Shown: piece by piece, positions 51,791-61,387 of the stretch
How positions within the stretch are numbered: the first letter of the stretch is position 1
How the letters are laid out: each line of letters begins with the position of its first letter
Assembly: GCF_002979865.1 (NCBI RefSeq)
Contig: NZ_PCPZ01000001.1
Coordinates: 372,001 to 436,000, forward strand
Source of the DNA: Arthrobacter sp. MYb214
GTDB lineage: Bacteria; Actinomycetota; Actinomycetes; Actinomycetales; Micrococcaceae
Length of the DNA stretch: 64,000 nucleotides
Direction: 5' to 3'
Notes under the pieces: model-generated
Seen by the model: only the letters and a program-made list of their open reading frames with translations
What the model was told of the DNA's origin: nothing
Databases searched by the model: none
Translations under genes and position numbers: made by a program

Positions 51791-52165
51791 ATGAAGGATT
51801 CTATTCGTAAGTGGCCGCTGTGGATGGCTGTCGACGTTGTTCTCATTGTTCTATTCGCCCTGCTCGGTCGACGTGAACACGAGCATGCCTTGAGCATTGG
51901 CGGCATCCTGATGACCGCCCTGCCGTTCTTGGTTGCCTACGTCGTCGTGACCTTGCTGTCCAAGCCTTGGACCACGATCAACAAGCTCTTCCCTGTTGGC
52001 GTACTGGTCTGGGTGGTGACCGTAGCAGCGGGCCTTGCGCTTCGCGTTGGCATGGATTCCACTGCGGCACTCCCCTTCATCATCGTCGCGACACTGGTTC
52101 TGGGCGCATTCTTGATGGGGCGTCGGCTGGTTACCTCGATGGTGGCTAAGCGGCTAGGTAAATAG
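51791..52165 (+). CDS. DUF3054 membrane protein
   Basis: 124 residues, four predicted helices, with WMAVDVVLIVLFALLGRREHEH and LPFLVAYVVVTLLSKPW typical of DUF3054. The gene ends 12 bases into the convergent gene below (stop 52163-52165 versus 52154). Function unknown. Confidence 0.75.
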   Translation: MKDSIRKWPLWMAVDVVLIVLFALLGRREHEHALSIGGILMTALPFLVAYVVVTLLSKPWTTINKLFPVGVLVWVVTVAAGLALRVGMDSTAALPFIIVATLVLGAFLMGRRLVTSMVAKRLGK

Positions 52166-52696
52166 CAGGCCGCACCCGTAGGAACCGGCAGCGACGAGAC
52201 CGCTGGCGAAAGTCCCCAGAATAAACTGTTCGGCGGCGCGATGGTTTTTCAGTTCAGAGAACCGGCCAAGACCCTTGACCGCCAAGACGACGGCAATGCC
52301 TTCTGGCCAACCGGCCCAGAGGCTTCCAACGATGGCCGTGCGCTCCAGGAGTCCGATCCACAGCCCGCCTCGAAGCGGTGAAGGGTCGGACTCATCCTTT
52401 TGGAGCTCGAGATCATTCTTCGCAGCAAGCCGGAAAACAAGTTCCGTAAACGGACCGCCGAAACTAATGGCAAAGATGGAACTCAGGACGATCGCGTACA
52501 CCGGCGAAAGCCCGTTCTGCTCTAACGAAGTTTGAGAAGCAACTGCCAGCAGGGCCGAGAGAATGGCGAACAGGGCAGAGCCCACAACTAGCCAGTCGCG
52601 GACACGAGCTCGTTTGCCCATGGCATAGCCAAGGTAGGCAGCTATGCAAGAGACAAACGCCGCCAGGCTCAGACTCCCCCAAGCGATCCAAAGCAT
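52154..52696 (-). CDS. Hypothetical membrane protein
   Basis: 180 residues, about four membrane helices (LWIAWGSLSLAAFVSCIAAYLG, LVVGSALFAILSALLAVAS, LSPVYAIVLSSIFAISFGG, TAIVGSLWAGWPEGIAVVLAVKG) with a cytosolic acidic loop. No family recognised. It starts immediately after the SatD-like gene stop (adjacent, no gap), so the two form one transcript and probably act together. Confidence 0.6.
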   Translation of the reverse strand: MLWIAWGSLSLAAFVSCIAAYLGYAMGKRARVRDWLVVGSALFAILSALLAVASQTSLEQNGLSPVYAIVLSSIFAISFGGPFTELVFRLAAKNDLELQKDESDPSPLRGGLWIGLLERTAIVGSLWAGWPEGIAVVLAVKGLGRFSELKNHRAAEQFILGTFASGLVAAGSYGCGLLFT

Positions 52697-53293
52697 TTAC
52701 TGCTCCTTTAGCATCTTCAGCTGTCGGTTCAGCGATTTGGCAGCTTCATCCATCATTCGGTTCGCCTCAAACCATAGCGCGGCCGACAGACGAGAAGAGA
52801 CAGCCTGCTGGGTGATTCCTAATTCTTGGGCAATCTGCTGCTGGGTCAGGCCTTCATCGGCCAGAGTGCCAGCTTCCCATGCCGTGGCCCGTCGCTTTGA
52901 AACTATGCAGGCAGTCAGCTGGAGCTCGGCTTCCAGGCGGGTGGCTTCATGCGACGGTCCATGAACAGCTAGATGCGCATTGGTGTTCTTTGCCCGCTCA
53001 ACTGCGACACGAGCATATTCAAAGGCAGGCCCCCGTCCGGCACGGGTTTCTTCGGGCAGTGGCGTTTCAACTTGCCCGAAGCCAATGCCGACACTCCAGT
53101 CCCCTGAAGCTGCCATCATCACTGCCAAGCGAATTGCTTCGTTGGCGTTATCCAAGACAGCTTGGACTTCATCGCCGGCGGTTCGCTGGAAGGGGCGAAC
53201 CACTGGAACGGTAGCATTAGCTTGCTTGACTAGAGCCTCCACCTTGTCTTCGGTGGAACGTGAACGCCGCTGGTCAATGGTCAACACAATCAT
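52697..53293 (-). CDS. SatD-like regulator with helix-turn-helix
   Basis: 198 residues. The N-terminal two thirds (VLTIDQRRSRSTEDKV, FQRTAGDEVQAVLDN, DWSVGIGFGQVETP) resemble the SatD domain. The C-terminal third holds a helix-turn-helix (GLTQQQIAQELGITQQAVSSRLSA). SatD proteins are little understood. It is paired with the membrane protein below, and upstream 164 bp contain the divergent promoter region shared with the Lrp-like gene. Confidence 0.6.
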   Translation of the reverse strand: MIVLTIDQRRSRSTEDKVEALVKQANATVPVVRPFQRTAGDEVQAVLDNANEAIRLAVMMAASGDWSVGIGFGQVETPLPEETRAGRGPAFEYARVAVERAKNTNAHLAVHGPSHEATRLEAELQLTACIVSKRRATAWEAGTLADEGLTQQQIAQELGITQQAVSSRLSAALWFEANRMMDEAAKSLNRQLKMLKEQ

Positions 53294-53457
53294 GGAACAA
53301 TTGTAAAACTTTGTATCCGAATCTACAAATTAAAATCATTGTACTATGCGAAGCGGGGCGATGCGCCCATGCCTCTCATTCGCTGCTTTTCGACTAGAGT
53401 TAATTCCAGATCAGTCGCCTCCTGGCAGGCGACAAGTTAGAACCGAAAGGCACAGTG

Positions 53458-53739
53458 ATGGTCACCGCATTCGTCATGATCCAGACTGCAACGGACAGTA
53501 TCCCTGAATGCGCTAAGCAGATCTCCGCAATCTCGGGCATCAGCGAAGTCTATTCCGTAGCAGGCGACTGGGACTTGATTGCAATTGCACGAGTCAACAA
53601 GCACGAGGACCTCGCCGAAGTCATTGCCAATAAGCTTTCCAAGATTCCAGGCATCCGCGGCACCCAGACCCACATTGCATTCCGCGCATATTCGGAACAT
53701 GATCTTGAAGCAGCCTTTTCCCTTGGCCTAGGCGACTAA
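53458..53739 (+). CDS. Stand-alone Lrp/AsnC ligand-binding (RAM) domain protein
   Basis: 93 residues comprising only the effector-binding RAM fold of Lrp/AsnC proteins (TAFVMIQTATDSIPECAKQI, ISEVYSVAGDWDLIAIARV, IPGIRGTQTHIAFRAY) with no DNA-binding domain. Such proteins bind amino acids or modulate full-length Lrp members. ATG 53458 is preferred over GTG 53455 (AAAGG at 7 bases). Confidence 0.85.
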   Translation: MVTAFVMIQTATDSIPECAKQISAISGISEVYSVAGDWDLIAIARVNKHEDLAEVIANKLSKIPGIRGTQTHIAFRAYSEHDLEAAFSLGLGD

Positions 53740-53751
53740 GGACTTTTCAAG

Positions 53752-53810
53752 AACAAAGCCGGCCTTCGGTTCAGCGATTGTAAAATCGCGAACCAAAGAC
53801 CGGCTTTGTT
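53752..53810. terminator. Bidirectional terminator (RAM protein / trpD)
   Basis: Arms AACAAAGCCGG...CCGGCTTTGTT with a longer interior stem (GGTTC..GAACC, GATT..AATC), 13 bases after the RAM-protein stop and 15 bases from the trpD stop. Confidence 0.75.
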
Positions 53811-53824
53811 GGCATCTGACGGTG

Positions 53825-54892
53825 CTACGCGCCTACGATCGCCTGGGTCGTTGAGGACCAGGCTTCCAAGGTCGCCTCCGCCGCACCGGAATCGATGGAA
53901 TGCGCCGCTTTCCCAATCGCCGCCCGCATGCGATCTTCGAAACTGCCTTCAGCAGTATCGCTGTAAGCCACCATTCCGGCAGCCGCGTTCAGGAGGACCG
54001 CATCTCGAACGGGTCCGGGAGTCCCGGAGATGACATCTCGTACAACCCCTGCGTTATGTAGTGCATCTCCACCGCGCAGATCATTAAGCGTCGCACGGGC
54101 AAATCCCACGTCCTGGGCATCGAACGTGAACTCGGTGACCGTGCCGTTGCGCACTTCCCAGACGCGGTTAGCTGCAGTGGTGGTTAGTTCATCCAGTCCG
54201 TCATCCCCGCGGAAGACCAGGCCACGCACGCCACGGCTTGCAAGAACGCCCGCCATGATTGGTGCCATGACCATGTCGGAGCAGCCGATGGCGGATGCGC
54301 TGGGCAATGCGGGATTGGTCAAGGGGCCCATGAAGTTGAAAGCGGTTGGTATGCGCAATTGACGGCGTGCTCCGGCAACGTGGCGCATCGAGGGATGGAA
54401 GACGTTGGCGAAGCAGAACGCAATCCCAACCTTGTCGTACACCTCTACAAGGCGCTCGATTGGTACCTCCAGGCGGACGCCCAATGCTTCAAGCACGTCG
54501 GCGGAACCCGAGGACGAAGAGGATGCGCGGTTGCCGTGTTTAACTATGCTCACGCCGGCGCCAGCGCACACCAGTGTGGCCATCGTTGAGATGTTGACCG
54601 TGTTCTGGCGATCGCCACCGGTCCCAACAATGTCCAAAGTTTGTGCATCGATGGTCAAAGGGCGCGCATTGGCGACCATGGAGTCCACCAAGCCGGTCAA
54701 TTCGGCCACGGTCTCACCCTTGGATCGCAGTGCAACCAGGAACCCGGCAATCTGAACGTCGCTCGCCTCGCCGGACATGATCTCATTCATTGCCCAAGCG
54801 GCCTGTTCGCGGCTGAGATCGCCACCGTTGATCAGGGTGGCCAATAGATCTGGCCACGTCGGGAACTTTTCGTTTACAAGGCTCGTTGACAC
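53825..54892 (-). CDS. trpD: Anthranilate phosphoribosyltransferase
   Basis: 355 residues. [15 protein letters not shown] (PRPP-binding), [21 protein letters not shown] and [15 protein letters not shown]-type segment ([14 protein letters not shown]) identify TrpD, which joins anthranilate and PRPP in tryptophan synthesis. The rest of the trp pathway is elsewhere. The GTG 54892 start gives the usual N-terminus; the frame upstream is in the promoter region. Confidence 0.93.
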   Translation of the reverse strand: MSTSLVNEKFPTWPDLLATLINGGDLSREQAAWAMNEIMSGEASDVQIAGFLVALRSKGETVAELTGLVDSMVANARPLTIDAQTLDIVGTGGDRQNTVNISTMATLVCAGAGVSIVKHGNRASSSSSGSADVLEALGVRLEVPIERLVEVYDKVGIAFCFANVFHPSMRHVAGARRQLRIPTAFNFMGPLTNPALPSASAIGCSDMVMAPIMAGVLASRGVRGLVFRGDDGLDELTTTAANRVWEVRNGTVTEFTFDAQDVGFARATLNDLRGGDALHNAGVVRDVISGTPGPVRDAVLLNAAAGMVAYSDTAEGSFEDRMRAAIGKAAHSIDSGAAEATLEAWSSTTQAIVGA

Positions 54893-55141
54893 ATGGGAAA
54901 GCCTATCCAGACACCGGGGCGCTACCCAATTCATGTCGTTAGATGATGTGGCTCAGGTCGCTAAAAATGCCTAGTTTCTGGGGTTAAATACGAAACACTT
55001 TCGTTGCATAAATGATTGTTTCGTGAGACTCGCCGGACGAAGCTCTACGAATTGTAGAAAGAGTTTTCTCTGTACTTCCGCATGTTTCCGCGGATGTTGC
55101 CAAGATGTGGCGCAACAAACCTCTGCCAACCCGCTTTTGCA

Positions 55142-55172
55142 TTGGTATCTGAGGGGCATTTAGAGACATAAT
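55142..55172 (+). promoter_or_regulatory. Predicted ctaE promoter, leaderless
   Basis: TTGGTA (55142-55147) and CATAAT (55167-55172) have a 19-base spacer. The ctaE GTG begins six bases after the -10, and no ribosome binding site precedes it, so a leaderless mRNA is likely. The 286-bp gap to trpD contains no gene. Confidence 0.4.
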
Positions 55173-55178
55173 GTCAGT

Positions 55179-55817
55179 GTGACAACTGCGACTCATGCCC
55201 CAAATACGACGGCGCCACATGCGCCGAACCGCCCAAACATGGTGTCGGTGGGAACGATGGTGTGGCTCTCCAGCGAGCTCATGTTCTTCGCCGCCCTCTT
55301 CGCCATGTACTTCAGCCTCCGGGCTGCCGCGCCCGAACTATGGGCGACTGAAACTGCCAAGCTCAACGTGCCGTTCGCGCTGGTTAACACCATCATCCTG
55401 GTGTCCAGCTCGTTCTCGTGCCAGCTAGGCGTGTTCCGTGCCGAAGAATTCAAGCCTCGCCGTTCCGGTGGGCTTTTCAACTTCAAGGAATGGGGAATGA
55501 TTGAATGGTTCATTCTTACCTTCATCCTTGGCGCGATCTTCGTTTCGGTTCAGGCCTACGAATACGCTGTCCTCGTTAGCGAGGGCGTGGCATTCGACTC
55601 GAACTCCTACGCTTCGGCCTTCTACATTACGACCGGCTTCCACGGCATTCACGTCGCTGGTGGTCTGATTGCATTCTTGCTGATCATTGGTCGTGCGATG
55701 CTGGCTAAGAAGTTTGGTCACTTCGAAGCAACCGGCTCCATCGTCGTGTCCTACTACTGGCACTTCGTTGACGTTGTTTGGATCGCCCTGTTCGCGATCA
55801 TCTACTTCTTGAAGTAG
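55179..55817 (+). CDS. ctaE: Cytochrome c oxidase subunit III
   Basis: 212 residues, five membrane helices; actinobacterial CtaE features NMVSVGTMVWLSSELMFFAALFAMYF, GFHGIHVAGGLIAF and VSYYWHFVDVVWIALF (Glu, His). It stabilises the aa3 oxidase core and forms the first gene of ctaE-qcrC-qcrA-qcrB. It starts at a GTG. Confidence 0.94.
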   Translation: MTTATHAPNTTAPHAPNRPNMVSVGTMVWLSSELMFFAALFAMYFSLRAAAPELWATETAKLNVPFALVNTIILVSSSFSCQLGVFRAEEFKPRRSGGLFNFKEWGMIEWFILTFILGAIFVSVQAYEYAVLVSEGVAFDSNSYASAFYITTGFHGIHVAGGLIAFLLIIGRAMLAKKFGHFEATGSIVVSYYWHFVDVVWIALFAIIYFLK

Positions 55818-55893
55818 CAACTTAAATTCATTAGTTGCCTCAACAAGAAGTACGGCAACACCACACCAAAGAAACTAAGTGAGGAACCAGCAA

Positions 55894-56688
55894 GTGAAGG
55901 CTCTTTCGAAAAAGCGCCGCCACCCGCTCGCCGCTGTGGCCCTGCTTCTGTTCGGATTGCTGATTACCGGCAGTCTTTACACTGCAGCCGGTAACATCAG
56001 CGAAGCGAAGGCAGCTGAGACCACTTCTGCATCGCAGGCCGATGTAGAAGAAGGTCAGAAGCTTTTCGTCGCCAACTGCGCTACTTGCCACGGCATGAAT
56101 GCCGAAGGCTCTGACTCCGGTCCATCGCTGATCGGCGTTGGCGCGGCTTCTGTTGACTTCCAGGTCGGCACCGGCCGTATGCCGATGCAGATGCAGGGCC
56201 CGCAGGCCCAGGTCAAGCCAGTACAGTTCGACGACGAGCAGATCTCCCAGCTGGCAGCGTATGTTGCAAGCCTGGGTGCAGGCCCAGCGATCCCTGATGA
56301 GGAATACTTGGATACCACCCAGGGCGACGCCGCCCACGGTGGCACCGTCTTCCGTGTGAACTGCGCAATGTGCCACAACGCGGCTGCTGCCGGTGGCGCG
56401 TTGACCCGCGGCAAGTTCGCACCAACCCTGACCGGTGTATCCGAGAAGCACATCTACGAAGCGATGGCTACCGGCCCACAGAACATGCCAGTGTTCAACG
56501 ACTCGAACATCACCCCAGAAGAGAAGCGTGACGTTATCACCTTCCTGAAGACCATTGAAGCAAATGGTTCCGCTGGCGGTGCAGCCCTGGGCTCCCTGGG
56601 TCCAGTTGCTGAAGGCCTGTTCACCTGGACCGCAGGTCTGGGTATCATCATTGCCTTCACCATTTGGTTGACCTCGCGTCCTTCCTAA
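55894..56688 (+). CDS. qcrC: Di-heme cytochrome c subunit of the bc1 complex
   Basis: 264 residues. N-terminal hydrophobic anchor (about 10-30), two c-type heme motifs CATCH (Cys62-Cys65-His66) and CAMCH (Cys157-Cys160-His161), and a C-terminal membrane helix (LFTWTAGLGIIIAFTIWL). In actinobacteria this di-heme cytochrome replaces c1 and the soluble c, passing electrons directly to CtaC. GTG 55894 has TGAGGAA at 7 bases; GTG 55879 is a less likely start. Confidence 0.94.
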   Translation: MKALSKKRRHPLAAVALLLFGLLITGSLYTAAGNISEAKAAETTSASQADVEEGQKLFVANCATCHGMNAEGSDSGPSLIGVGAASVDFQVGTGRMPMQMQGPQAQVKPVQFDDEQISQLAAYVASLGAGPAIPDEEYLDTTQGDAAHGGTVFRVNCAMCHNAAAAGGALTRGKFAPTLTGVSEKHIYEAMATGPQNMPVFNDSNITPEEKRDVITFLKTIEANGSAGGAALGSLGPVAEGLFTWTAGLGIIIAFTIWLTSRPS

Positions 56689-56759
56689 GGCAAACACGCG
56701 GCCTCGGCCGTAACCATCACTACGTACATAAATTCCTAACAGAAGGATGAGAGAGAAAC

Positions 56760-57809
56760 ATGGGCGACCATAGTCACGGCAGTCCCGAAAACTCGGGCAC
56801 CGTTGCTAAGGCTGACGATGTAGCTCAGGATCGATTCCCAGATCCGGGCTTACCACCCCATCGTCCGCGTCTCGCAGACCGCGATCCGCGCGCAGCCAAG
56901 CGACATGAGCGTCAAGTAGCGCTCCTATTTACCATCTCCATCATCGGCACGCTCTTCTTCTTCGTGGCCTACTTCGTCCTGGGCCACCTGGGCGAGATGA
57001 CCTTCGCTGAACTGCGTGTGCAGAACGCTGCACTGGGACTGGGCACCGCTTTCGCGATGCTCGGTATCGGTGTGGGTATTGTTCACTGGGCCAAGACCCT
57101 GATGCCGGATCACGAGCTCATGGAAATGCGCCACGAGATCCGCTCGGAAGAAGATCGCCAGGATGCCGTCGAAATCATCGATACCGTGCTCGAAGAGTCC
57201 GGCATCAAGCGTCGTCCGCTGATCCGCAATACCCTGATCGGTGCCATCGCCTTGGCGCCAATCCCAGCAATCTTCATGTTCCGCGACCTGGATCGCACCG
57301 GTAACACCGCGAACGAGATGATCGATTCCCTGCGCCACACCATGTGGGACAAGGGCATCCGTCTGACCCGCGACCCATCTGGTACCCCGATCAAGGCTTC
57401 GGATGTGCAGATCGGTTCCGCATTCCACGTGATCCCAGAAGGCCTCAACGAGACCGAGCACCCGCTGAACGAAAAGGCCAAGGCCGTCGTTCTGCTGATG
57501 CGCATGGATCCAGCAGAAATGCAGATCTCCGAGGGACGCGAAACCTGGAACGTCGACGGCATCGTCGCATACTCCAAGATTTGCACCCACGTGGGTTGCC
57601 CGATTGCTCTGTACGAGCAGCACACCCACCACTTGCTGTGCCCTTGCCACCAGTCGACCTTCGACCTGACGCAGGAATGCAAGGTCATCTTCGGCCCAGC
57701 TGGCCACGCACTGCCACAGCTGCCAATTACCGTGGACTCCGAGGGCTACCTGGTAGCTCAGAGTGACTTCCACGAACCAGTTGGCCCGTCCTACTGGGAG
57801 CGTGGTTAA
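56760..57809 (+). CDS. qcrA: Rieske iron-sulfur subunit of the bc1 complex
   Basis: 349 residues, larger than mitochondrial Rieske proteins. Three membrane helices in the N-terminal half precede the Rieske fold with CTHVGCP and CPCHQS (Cys/His pairs for 2Fe-2S). It takes electrons from menaquinol to QcrC. AGAGAGAAAC precedes the ATG; qcrB begins 2 bases after its stop. Confidence 0.94.
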   Translation: MGDHSHGSPENSGTVAKADDVAQDRFPDPGLPPHRPRLADRDPRAAKRHERQVALLFTISIIGTLFFFVAYFVLGHLGEMTFAELRVQNAALGLGTAFAMLGIGVGIVHWAKTLMPDHELMEMRHEIRSEEDRQDAVEIIDTVLEESGIKRRPLIRNTLIGAIALAPIPAIFMFRDLDRTGNTANEMIDSLRHTMWDKGIRLTRDPSGTPIKASDVQIGSAFHVIPEGLNETEHPLNEKAKAVVLLMRMDPAEMQISEGRETWNVDGIVAYSKICTHVGCPIALYEQHTHHLLCPCHQSTFDLTQECKVIFGPAGHALPQLPITVDSEGYLVAQSDFHEPVGPSYWERG

Positions 57810-57811
57810 TC

Positions 57812-59482
57812 ATGACGACGACTAACGAATACCAGGCATCGACCGCTACCGGTCGCATCGCCAACTTCGTGGATTCCCGCGTCGGCGCTTCGGGCATGGT
57901 CAAGGAATTCGGTCGCAAGATCTTCCCGGACCACTGGTCGTTCATGTTCGGCGAAGTGGCAATGTACACCTTCGTACTGCTGCTGCTCTCGGGCACCTTC
58001 CTGACCTTCTTCTTCGATCCGTCCATGGCTCACGTCGTCTACGACGGCTCGTACGTACCGATGAAGGGTATCGGCATGTCGACGGCTATGGCCTCGACCA
58101 TGGATATCTCCTTCGACGTGCGCGGCGGCCTGTTCATGCGACAGGTACACCACTGGTCGGCACTGCTGTTCGTCGCTTCCCTGTCCGTGCACATGCTGCG
58201 CGTATTCTTCACCGGCGCATTCCGTCGCCCACGTGAACTGAACTGGGTTGTCGGCGGCGTGCTGCTGATCATGGGTCTTGCTGCCGGCTTCACCGGCTAC
58301 TCCCTGCCAGATGATCTGCTGTCCGGTAACGGCCTGCGCATTATCGATGGCGTCATGAAGGCACTGCCGATCGTCGGCACCTACCTGTCGATGTTCTTCT
58401 TCGGCGGCGAGTTCCCTGGCGATACCGTGATTCCGCGACTGTACTCGTTGCACATCATGATTGTTCCTGCGGTCATCATCTTGCTGATCGTTGTGCACCT
58501 GTTCATGGTCGTGACCCACAAGCACACCCAGTACCCTGGCCCAGGCCGCACCAACGACAACGTTGTTGGCTTCCCTGTTGGTCCGGTATACGCAGCCAAG
58601 GCCGGTGGATTCTTCTTCATCGTCTTCGGCATCGTGGCATTCATTGCTGGCCTGTTCCAGATCAACCCGGTATGGAACTACGGTCCATATGACCCATCTC
58701 CTGTTTCGGCTGGTACCCAGCCGGACTGGTACATCGGTTTCGTCGATGGCGCGCTGCGCTTGATGCCAGGTTACCTGGGCAACTTCAGCTTCGAATGGAT
58801 CATTCCATTCCCATGGGGCGATAACACCCTGGTGATGTCGGTACTGCTGCCAGCACTGGTTCCTGCAGGCGCACTGTTCGCAGTGATGTTCGCATGGCCG
58901 TGGATCGAACGCTGGATCACCAAGGACAACCGCGAGCACCACCTGCTCGACCGTCCACGCAACGCTCCATTCCGAACCGCAGTGGGCGCTGCCGGCGTAG
59001 TCTTCTACTGCGTCATGTGGGCTGCTGCTTCCTCGGACTTGATCGCGACCCACTTCCACGTGTCGCTGAACGATGTCACCTACTGGCTGCGTACGCTGTT
59101 CTTCCTGGGCCCAATCTTCGCCTTCTGGTTGACTCGCCGTATCTGCCTGTCGCTGCAGCGCAAGGATCGCGAGATCGTCCTGCACGGCCGCGAAGCTGGC
59201 ATCATCCAGATGTCGCCTGAGGGCGGCTTCTCGGAGAAGCACGAGGAAGTTGACGTCTACAAGCGTTACCTGCTGACCAACTACGTTGATCGCCAGTACA
59301 TCCCGGCTCAGCCTGACGCAGCAGGACACGTCTCCGGTTCGGAGAAGCGTCGTGCAGCAATCTCGAAGTTCTTCTTCGAAGATCGCGTCGCCCCGGTAAC
59401 CCCATCGGAGCTGGAAGCTGCTCATGCAGCCCACGGCCACCATGAGGTTGAGGGTGACACGCAGGACTCGATCGCCAAGTAA
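57812..59482 (+). CDS. qcrB: Cytochrome b subunit of the bc1 complex
   Basis: 556 residues. Helices with heme-binding His pairs (RQVHHWSALLF and HIMIVPAVIILLIVVHLFMVVTHKH), a Qo-site region with PDW-like YIGFVDG and a long actinobacterial C-terminal extension (about 430-556). The extension ends with a cytosolic, His-rich tail. It oxidises menaquinol and donates electrons to QcrA and QcrC. A strong terminator follows. Confidence 0.95.
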   Translation: MTTTNEYQASTATGRIANFVDSRVGASGMVKEFGRKIFPDHWSFMFGEVAMYTFVLLLLSGTFLTFFFDPSMAHVVYDGSYVPMKGIGMSTAMASTMDISFDVRGGLFMRQVHHWSALLFVASLSVHMLRVFFTGAFRRPRELNWVVGGVLLIMGLAAGFTGYSLPDDLLSGNGLRIIDGVMKALPIVGTYLSMFFFGGEFPGDTVIPRLYSLHIMIVPAVIILLIVVHLFMVVTHKHTQYPGPGRTNDNVVGFPVGPVYAAKAGGFFFIVFGIVAFIAGLFQINPVWNYGPYDPSPVSAGTQPDWYIGFVDGALRLMPGYLGNFSFEWIIPFPWGDNTLVMSVLLPALVPAGALFAVMFAWPWIERWITKDNREHHLLDRPRNAPFRTAVGAAGVVFYCVMWAAASSDLIATHFHVSLNDVTYWLRTLFFLGPIFAFWLTRRICLSLQRKDREIVLHGREAGIIQMSPEGGFSEKHEEVDVYKRYLLTNYVDRQYIPAQPDAAGHVSGSEKRRAAISKFFFEDRVAPVTPSELEAAHAAHGHHEVEGDTQDSIAK

Positions 59483-59503
59483 TAGCGACCTGAGTTAGTC
59501 ACA

Positions 59504-59539
59504 AAAGGAGGGACACACCTTGCGGTGTGTCCCTCCTTT
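59504..59539 (+). terminator. qcr operon terminator
   Basis: Perfect 16-bp arms (AAAGGAGGGACACACC and complement) with a TTGC tetraloop and a trailing TTTCG, 21 bases after the qcrB stop. Confidence 0.85.
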
Positions 59540-60540
59540 CGTTAACCCGGCTTTCCCAGGGCTCCCAGTGAGCCTAGCGCCGGTGAGCGCTCCGAAGACG
59601 CATGGTGGACGCCCATCGAAATTCCAGTAGCTTAGAACGCCATCTGGCACTGCCGGGTGCTCAGGGTGGAAAGTCCGTTCCTGCTCCCCTAGCCGCGTAT
59701 CGAGCTGCGCTCCCCAGTGCGGAGAAGAATTGGCCATCCTGTTTGGCACTTCAGTCAGAAATGCCGTTCGGGGCTGAGTGCTACTGCCGGCCTGCAGTGC
59801 AGCCATTCTGGATCGGCTGGAATCGAATGCTGCACGCCAATGCCAGTTGCGACTGGCGCAGCTGCCCGGTGTCGTCCCGGGCCGAACCGGAGCGGAGAGC
59901 TGCTCAGTGCATTCGTCTTTCCAGCGAAGGCCCTCCAGACTGGGGACGAGCTCAGTTCCGCAATCACGTTCGCCAAGACTTCGAATGCAGCAGTTCAGAC
60001 TCCCGTTTTGGCGCTCGGCATGGCCGAGCCGATATCCAGAGCGCTCTTCCAAAGGCTGCTCCCCTGCCAGAAAGAATGCCCGGCAGGCACCATGACCTCC
60101 AGTCCTGCTTCAGAATCGTTTGAATTGGATGACGGAATAACTCTGGACGCATCGACCGGATGGCAGAATCACGCTGCAAACAAGACTGTGTGATCTAGGG
60201 ATATATTGGATCTTCGCTACGGCCTATCGCACCAGTGTGGCTGGTTTCCCACTGGACAGGGCGGCTGGAGTGTCCACTTTTCAACTTCCGTCGACATTCC
60301 ATGTCCTGCTGCCTTGAAGCGGCTTTGAGCTTGCGCCGCGATCTTCTTCCGTGTGCGGGAAACCTGCTTGCTCCTGCTATAGCTCCAAACCGGCGGACCA
60401 GGCTGCGGGAGTGCTTATTCAGTAGTTGATGCCCGGAACCATTTTGAACGGCAGATATGGCATCCTTGGGCATGGTTGACGGGTTTGCCTGGTACTTGCC
60501 CGTTGAAATCGAAGCAGCCGGCCGCCTGGCCAGGCCAGGC
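59540..60540. other. About 1 kb of unassigned DNA
   Basis: No recognisable gene lies between the qcr terminator and the GntR gene. Several overlapping open frames on both strands (for example plus 59717-60193 and minus 59755-59976) lack family motifs, ribosome sites and codon bias. Base composition is similar to surrounding DNA, slightly poorer in G/C towards 60130-60480. It could be decayed coding sequence, a long regulatory region or an unannotated RNA. Confidence 0.4.
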
Positions 60541-61323
60541 CTAGAAAGTATCGGTGTAGCGAGGCGTGCGTGTGCCCACTCGCTGCAACGGCACGAAGAG
60601 CTTGTAGCGGTCTGAGCGGTAGAGCGAAACCGAGTAGTCGGCTAGCCGATCGCCGATGTAGGCATACCGGGTGATCTGCAGGAGCGGGAAGCCTGGTTCT
60701 ACGCCCAGGAGCACGGCTTGCCGCTTGCTCGCCGCAGTACTTTCCACCTGGTCCTCACCCCATTCGAGCAAGATGCCATAGCGCTCGTGCAATGCCTGAT
60801 AGAGCTTTGACGGCGGCTCGCCATCCACAAAGCCAGGCACGAGATCGGCAGGCATATAGTTCTCGTCCAGGCTCATGGGGGTGCCATCGGCCAGCAGCAG
60901 GCGCTTGAACTGGACTACGGCAGTACCCTCCTCCACCATCAGCTGCGAAGCCAAGGTGGCGCTGGCTTTGATCTCCGCGAATTCGAGTACATGGGCATCG
61001 GGAACCATGCCGCGGCGCATCATATCTTCGGAGTAGGAATGCAGGCGGACACGAAGGTCCAATTTTTCGGGCACGACGAACGTGCCGATTCCCACTACGC
61101 GTTTGAGCACTTGTTCATCCACCAAGGCATCGATGGCTTGGCGGATGGTCTTGCGGGCCACGCCGAAGTGCTCTGCCAGCACGCGTTCGGGCGGAAGCTT
61201 GTAGCCGGGTTTGCAGGCCTCGCGCGCATGGGTCTTGAGAATCTCTCGGATTTGCCGGTATTTGCTTTGCCGGCTGGCCGGATCAAGGTGCGCCTGGACA
61301 TGTGGCTGCGGTGCGTGGCGCAT
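60541..61323 (-). CDS. GntR-family regulator with UTRA domain
   Basis: 260 residues. Winged helix GYKLPPERVLAEHFGVARKTIRQAID with wing GIGTFV (residues about 20-85), then a UTRA effector domain (about 100-245: VQFKRLLLADGTPMSLDENYMP, DRLADYSVSLYRSDRYKL). HutC-type regulators bind sugar phosphates or amino compounds. AAGGAG precedes the start. Location between the qcr and cta operons does not by itself imply respiratory control; targets unknown. Confidence 0.9.
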   Translation of the reverse strand: MRHAPQPHVQAHLDPASRQSKYRQIREILKTHAREACKPGYKLPPERVLAEHFGVARKTIRQAIDALVDEQVLKRVVGIGTFVVPEKLDLRVRLHSYSEDMMRRGMVPDAHVLEFAEIKASATLASQLMVEEGTAVVQFKRLLLADGTPMSLDENYMPADLVPGFVDGEPPSKLYQALHERYGILLEWGEDQVESTAASKRQAVLLGVEPGFPLLQITRYAYIGDRLADYSVSLYRSDRYKLFVPLQRVGTRTPRYTDTF

Positions 61324-61387
61324 GCTGCTTCTCCTTGATCCAAATATCCTGACGGCCTATCGCCATCGAGGAACCCCTATTAAAAGA

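Noticed and set aside
57806-59443. 545-codon open frame antisense to qcrB
   Set aside because: Shadow of qcrB; low-complexity His/Gln-rich translation with no start signal.
59661-59680. GGAAAGTCCG-like segment suggesting RNase P RNA
   Set aside because: Only this short string matches the P4-type core. The rest of the fold (P1-P4, L15) is absent.
59717-60193. Candidate small gene in the 1-kb gap
   Set aside because: No ribosome site, no codon bias, and no motif; other frames are equally open.
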